DNA from: Phytopythium helicoides
Lineage: Eukaryota; Oomycota; Peronosporomycetes; Pythiales; Pythiaceae
Length of the DNA: 64,000 nt
Assembly (NCBI GenBank): GCA_024867545.1
Contig: JANFNE010000058.1
Span: forward strand, 186,001 to 250,000
Direction of reading: 5' to 3'
A program made the position numbers and the translations under genes. The notes under the pieces are model-generated. The model saw nothing but the letters and a program-made list of their open reading frames with translations. It was not told the DNA's origin and did not search any database. Every line of letters starts with the position of its first letter. Position 1 is the first letter of the stretch. Shown here one piece after another: positions 61,781 through 64,000 of the stretch.

Positions 61781-63247
61781 CTAAACGCTGGATTCCTTGA
61801 TCTCGATGATCTTGATCACACCTTCTCGGTTTCCATTCTTCTCGCTAGAAGGGCGGTCTCCAACGTAGGAGAGCTCGTTCTTGCGCGGGTGCCAACACAA
61901 GTAGTCAAGCTGACGCTGTAATGGAACGGAGACAAGCGTCTCGCCCGACTGAGTATCCACCACAGCCAAGTTGGTATCCTCCATGCTGATCGCGAGGTAT
62001 TTCCCGTCGTGGCTATAGCGAACCGACCGAATGCTAGCCCTGTTGAGCAAATAGTTCAAGTCAGTCTGTGCAATAGGTAGGTTGCAATGGAGGTTTCGCT
62101 CACGTTGTAATCGTGAAGGTTCGGACGCAGTAGAGCTCTTCCAGATCCCAAATGCTCACTAGCGAGTCCAGACCGCCCAGCGCCAAGTATCTAGAGTGTA
62201 CACGTTGTTGTGAGCGTTTGCACCACAGAGCAGAGGATGATGGATTGTTTTCATTGAAATACCTTCCCGACGGGTCAAAGTCTAGGCAGACACAACCTCC
62301 AGCGTGCGCAACGACCTGGTGAGAACATTTGAGAGTTGGATGATGAGCTTCTCCACACGCCGCCGAAGTCGTCAAGAGCAAGCGCACCTTGTGCACATTT
62401 TCGATGGTTGGGTTTCCCTTCTTTTCAGCCACGATGCGGAGGATCTCGAACGTGCCGTGTCCAGCTGGGTGTGCTGCGTATTTGGTGCCAGCAGGCATCA
62501 GTGAGCTCCAATCCATTTTTGCTAAGAATCCAGGAACAACAAAATCCAACCTGCAGCGACGAACAGGAGCCCCGTCTTGCTGAAGCGCACGTCGTAGACC
62601 TGTTCCATTCATAATGGTGAGAAAAATACTTGCGTTGATGTGGTGGCACTGGACGAAGCCAAAGCCCACCTCATATGGATTGACAACGCGGCGCACGACG
62701 CGGTTTTTGCGTGTGTCGATGAGCGTGACGCAGTCGTGGTTGCTTACGACGATGTACTTGGCATCGTGGCTGTAGACGATGCTGAGCGCCTCGTTCTGCA
62801 GCGAGATGCTGTGCGCGATGCGGCCTGACTTGGCGTCCCACACGCGCACCGTCTTGTCCGATCCGGCGCTCGCGAGGCGGTAGGGCGACGTCGGATCCCA
62901 CGCGAGCGCCAGCACGGGCTCAGTGTGTCCTCGGAGCTCGAGTGAGTCGCGGTCCTGCGCAGCCGCAGCTCCCCGGCGTCATTAGATCTCTCGTCGACCG
63001 CAAGCCTACAGGATAAAAAAAACGGATGGAACGCACGCTGCCATGCGGCCAAATGCGGATCGTCTTGTCCTTGGAGCCCGAGGCTAGCAGCGAGCCGTCG
63101 CAGTTGAACTCGAGCGCATACACCTGAGTGCGAGTGCCCGTACAGCTCCGGCAGCTGCGTGAACGGCGCCGCGCCGCGCTTGTCGTCGCCGGTCTCCATT
63201 TTGCCTTGCAGCTTTCCCCCGTAAATAATGGCGCCGACCGATGGCAT
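61781..63247 (-). CDS. THOC3: THO complex subunit 3 (TEX1), WD40 protein
   Basis: WD40 repeats spread over several short exons match THOC3 order: VYALEFNCDGSLLASGSKDK, ELRGHTEPVLALAWDPTSPY, ASAGSDKTVRVWDAKSG, SHDAKYIVVSNHDCVTLID, VAHAGGCVCLDFDPSGR, YLALGGLDSLVSIWDLEELY, and SVRYSHDGKYLAISMEDTNL. The final CWHPRKNELSYVGD and NREGVIKIIEIK match the THOC3 C-terminus. TEX1/THOC3 is part of THO/TREX, coupling transcription to mRNA export. A one-base inconsistency near 63128 separates the first short segment (LPELYGHSHS) from VYALEFN. Start codons at 63247 and 63199 are both possible. The penultimate intron (about 62039-62105) joins in phase. Confidence 0.9.
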
Positions 63248-63716
63248 TTACATTTCGGAAATTGTATGCGTCAAATAAGGAGTATATAAATTTGTGCAGG
63301 CAGCGATAGGATTGGCGGATGGTTGAGAAGGCGCTGTTATTGGGCAAAACAGATGTGAGAGCGACAGAATAGGAGTATACTTTTGGCTGATACCGCGGTG
63401 CCGGCTGGATCGACAGTCCGACCGCGAATGACTGAAGTTCAGTATGGCGAGGTAGTCAGCAGGCACCTTTCGGATGCACGTACGACTTGAGGCCTCCCCG
63501 AAAAGGCCTGGACAGGCGCGTCGTGCCGCCTGGAACTCAATTGCGGCTGTTTACTCGCGTCGGCAGTGCCACCCAGTCGCTTGAAGGGCATCGCGGCTCA
63601 CCTGTGGGTGACCCTCGGCGTTTACTGCGTGGGTCCAGTCAGCCACTCGCGGGAAATCAGCGCGATTTGTGGCTGGCGCAATCCGCGAGGAGGAGAGACT
63701 CCGGGAGCGCACCCCC
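63248..63716. other. Divergent intergenic region, THOC3 / unknown gene
   Basis: No gene is supported. The left part is AT-rich (gagtatataaattt near 63280), a likely THOC3 core promoter. The remainder is GC-rich without a recognised motif. Confidence 0.4.
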
Positions 63717-64000
63717 ATGGGTCGCCGACTGCTCAAGGGCGTTTCTGGCGACGTGCCCATTCTCGAAGAGGACGACGGGCTGGGCACGAGCCGCTCCTCG
63801 TCGCTCGCCTTCTCGTCCAATTTCCAGACCACCGCGACGGGCACGGGCGGCGCGGCCGCGGCCACGGCGGCGTACATGGAGGGGCGTCAGCAGCAGCAAC
63901 AGCAGCTTCAGCCATCGGCGTCGCCGACCCCGCAGCATGAGGCCGCACTGACCCACAAGACGTACTCGGGGCGCCTGCTGGCGGCGTACAGGCAGAAGGA
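63717..64000 (+). CDS. Unknown protein, N-terminus (partial)
   Basis: The frame opens at ATG 63717 (context CCCCATGGG) and runs off the right edge: about 94 residues with no stop. It is Ser/Thr/Ala-rich with a poly-Gln stretch (EGRQQQQQQLQPSASP) and shows acidic LEEDDG early. It ends TYSGRLLAAYRQKE, which could begin a helical or Sec7/SNX-type region, but I do not recognise it. GC3-rich codon use is like its neighbours. Identification needs the downstream sequence. Confidence 0.6.
   Translation, partial: MGRRLLKGVSGDVPILEEDDGLGTSRSSSLAFSSNFQTTATGTGGAAAATAAYMEGRQQQQQQLQPSASPTPQHEAALTHKTYSGRLLAAYRQK

Overview
The window is nuclear DNA of a eukaryote, most likely an oomycete (stramenopile) with flagellated zoospores. 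The evidence is a GPCR fused to a phosphatidylinositol phosphate kinase (6.1-8.5 kb), a gene class typical of oomycetes; flagellar or centriolar genes (CFAP58, a CEP192-like protein); GC-rich third codon positions; very compact gene spacing; and short GT-AG introns of about 40-110 bp. About 27 protein genes were placed, many with exon joins worked out by hand. No tRNA, rRNA, CRISPR array or intact transposon was recognised.

Layout. 0-20 kb is rich in signalling genes: the N-terminus of a plasma-membrane-type Ca2+-ATPase (partial), an S6K-like AGC kinase, NAD+ synthetase, the GPCR-PIP kinase, a Tctex-type dynein light chain divergent from Raptor (TORC1), a glutathionyl-hydroquinone reductase and a CIP2A homologue. 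19.6-33 kb holds La protein, a mitochondrial pyrimidine-nucleotide carrier, a CEP192-like ASH-domain protein, a large unrecognised F5/8-type-C protein, SUZ12 (PRC2) and the PP1 inhibitor PPP1R11. 33-45 kb holds an unrecognised membrane protein, a polytopic class-3 lipase, a mitochondrial-type thioredoxin with a WCPPC site, a thiamine-phosphate synthase, a heavily frame-broken APC-type transporter and a PX-domain protein. 45.1-47.6 kb has no convincing gene. 47.6-64 kb holds cyclin C, SEC62, a dienelactone-hydrolase-like protein, CFAP58, a canopy-like ER protein head-to-head with GRP94 (ending KDEL), the sulfhydryl oxidase ERV1/ALR, a TPR protein, THOC3 and the start of an unknown gene.

Two regulatory observations stand out. 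First, the canopy/GRP94 intergenic region contains a perfect match to the animal ER-stress element (CCAAT-N9-CCACG) pointing at GRP94 and a one-mismatch copy pointing at the canopy gene; in animals a canopy protein is a co-chaperone of GRP94. Second, an 11-base motif, TTTCRRCCAAT, occurs seven times, all in four gene-start regions (GPCR-PIPK, La, CEP192-like, canopy/GRP94).

A caution on sequence quality: Raptor, CIP2A, the hydroquinone reductase, the lipase, THOC3 and especially the transporter carry single-base frame breaks inside otherwise conserved coding sequence. Several sit in homopolymers or at TC(C)G. These look like assembly errors rather than biology, but reads are needed to decide.
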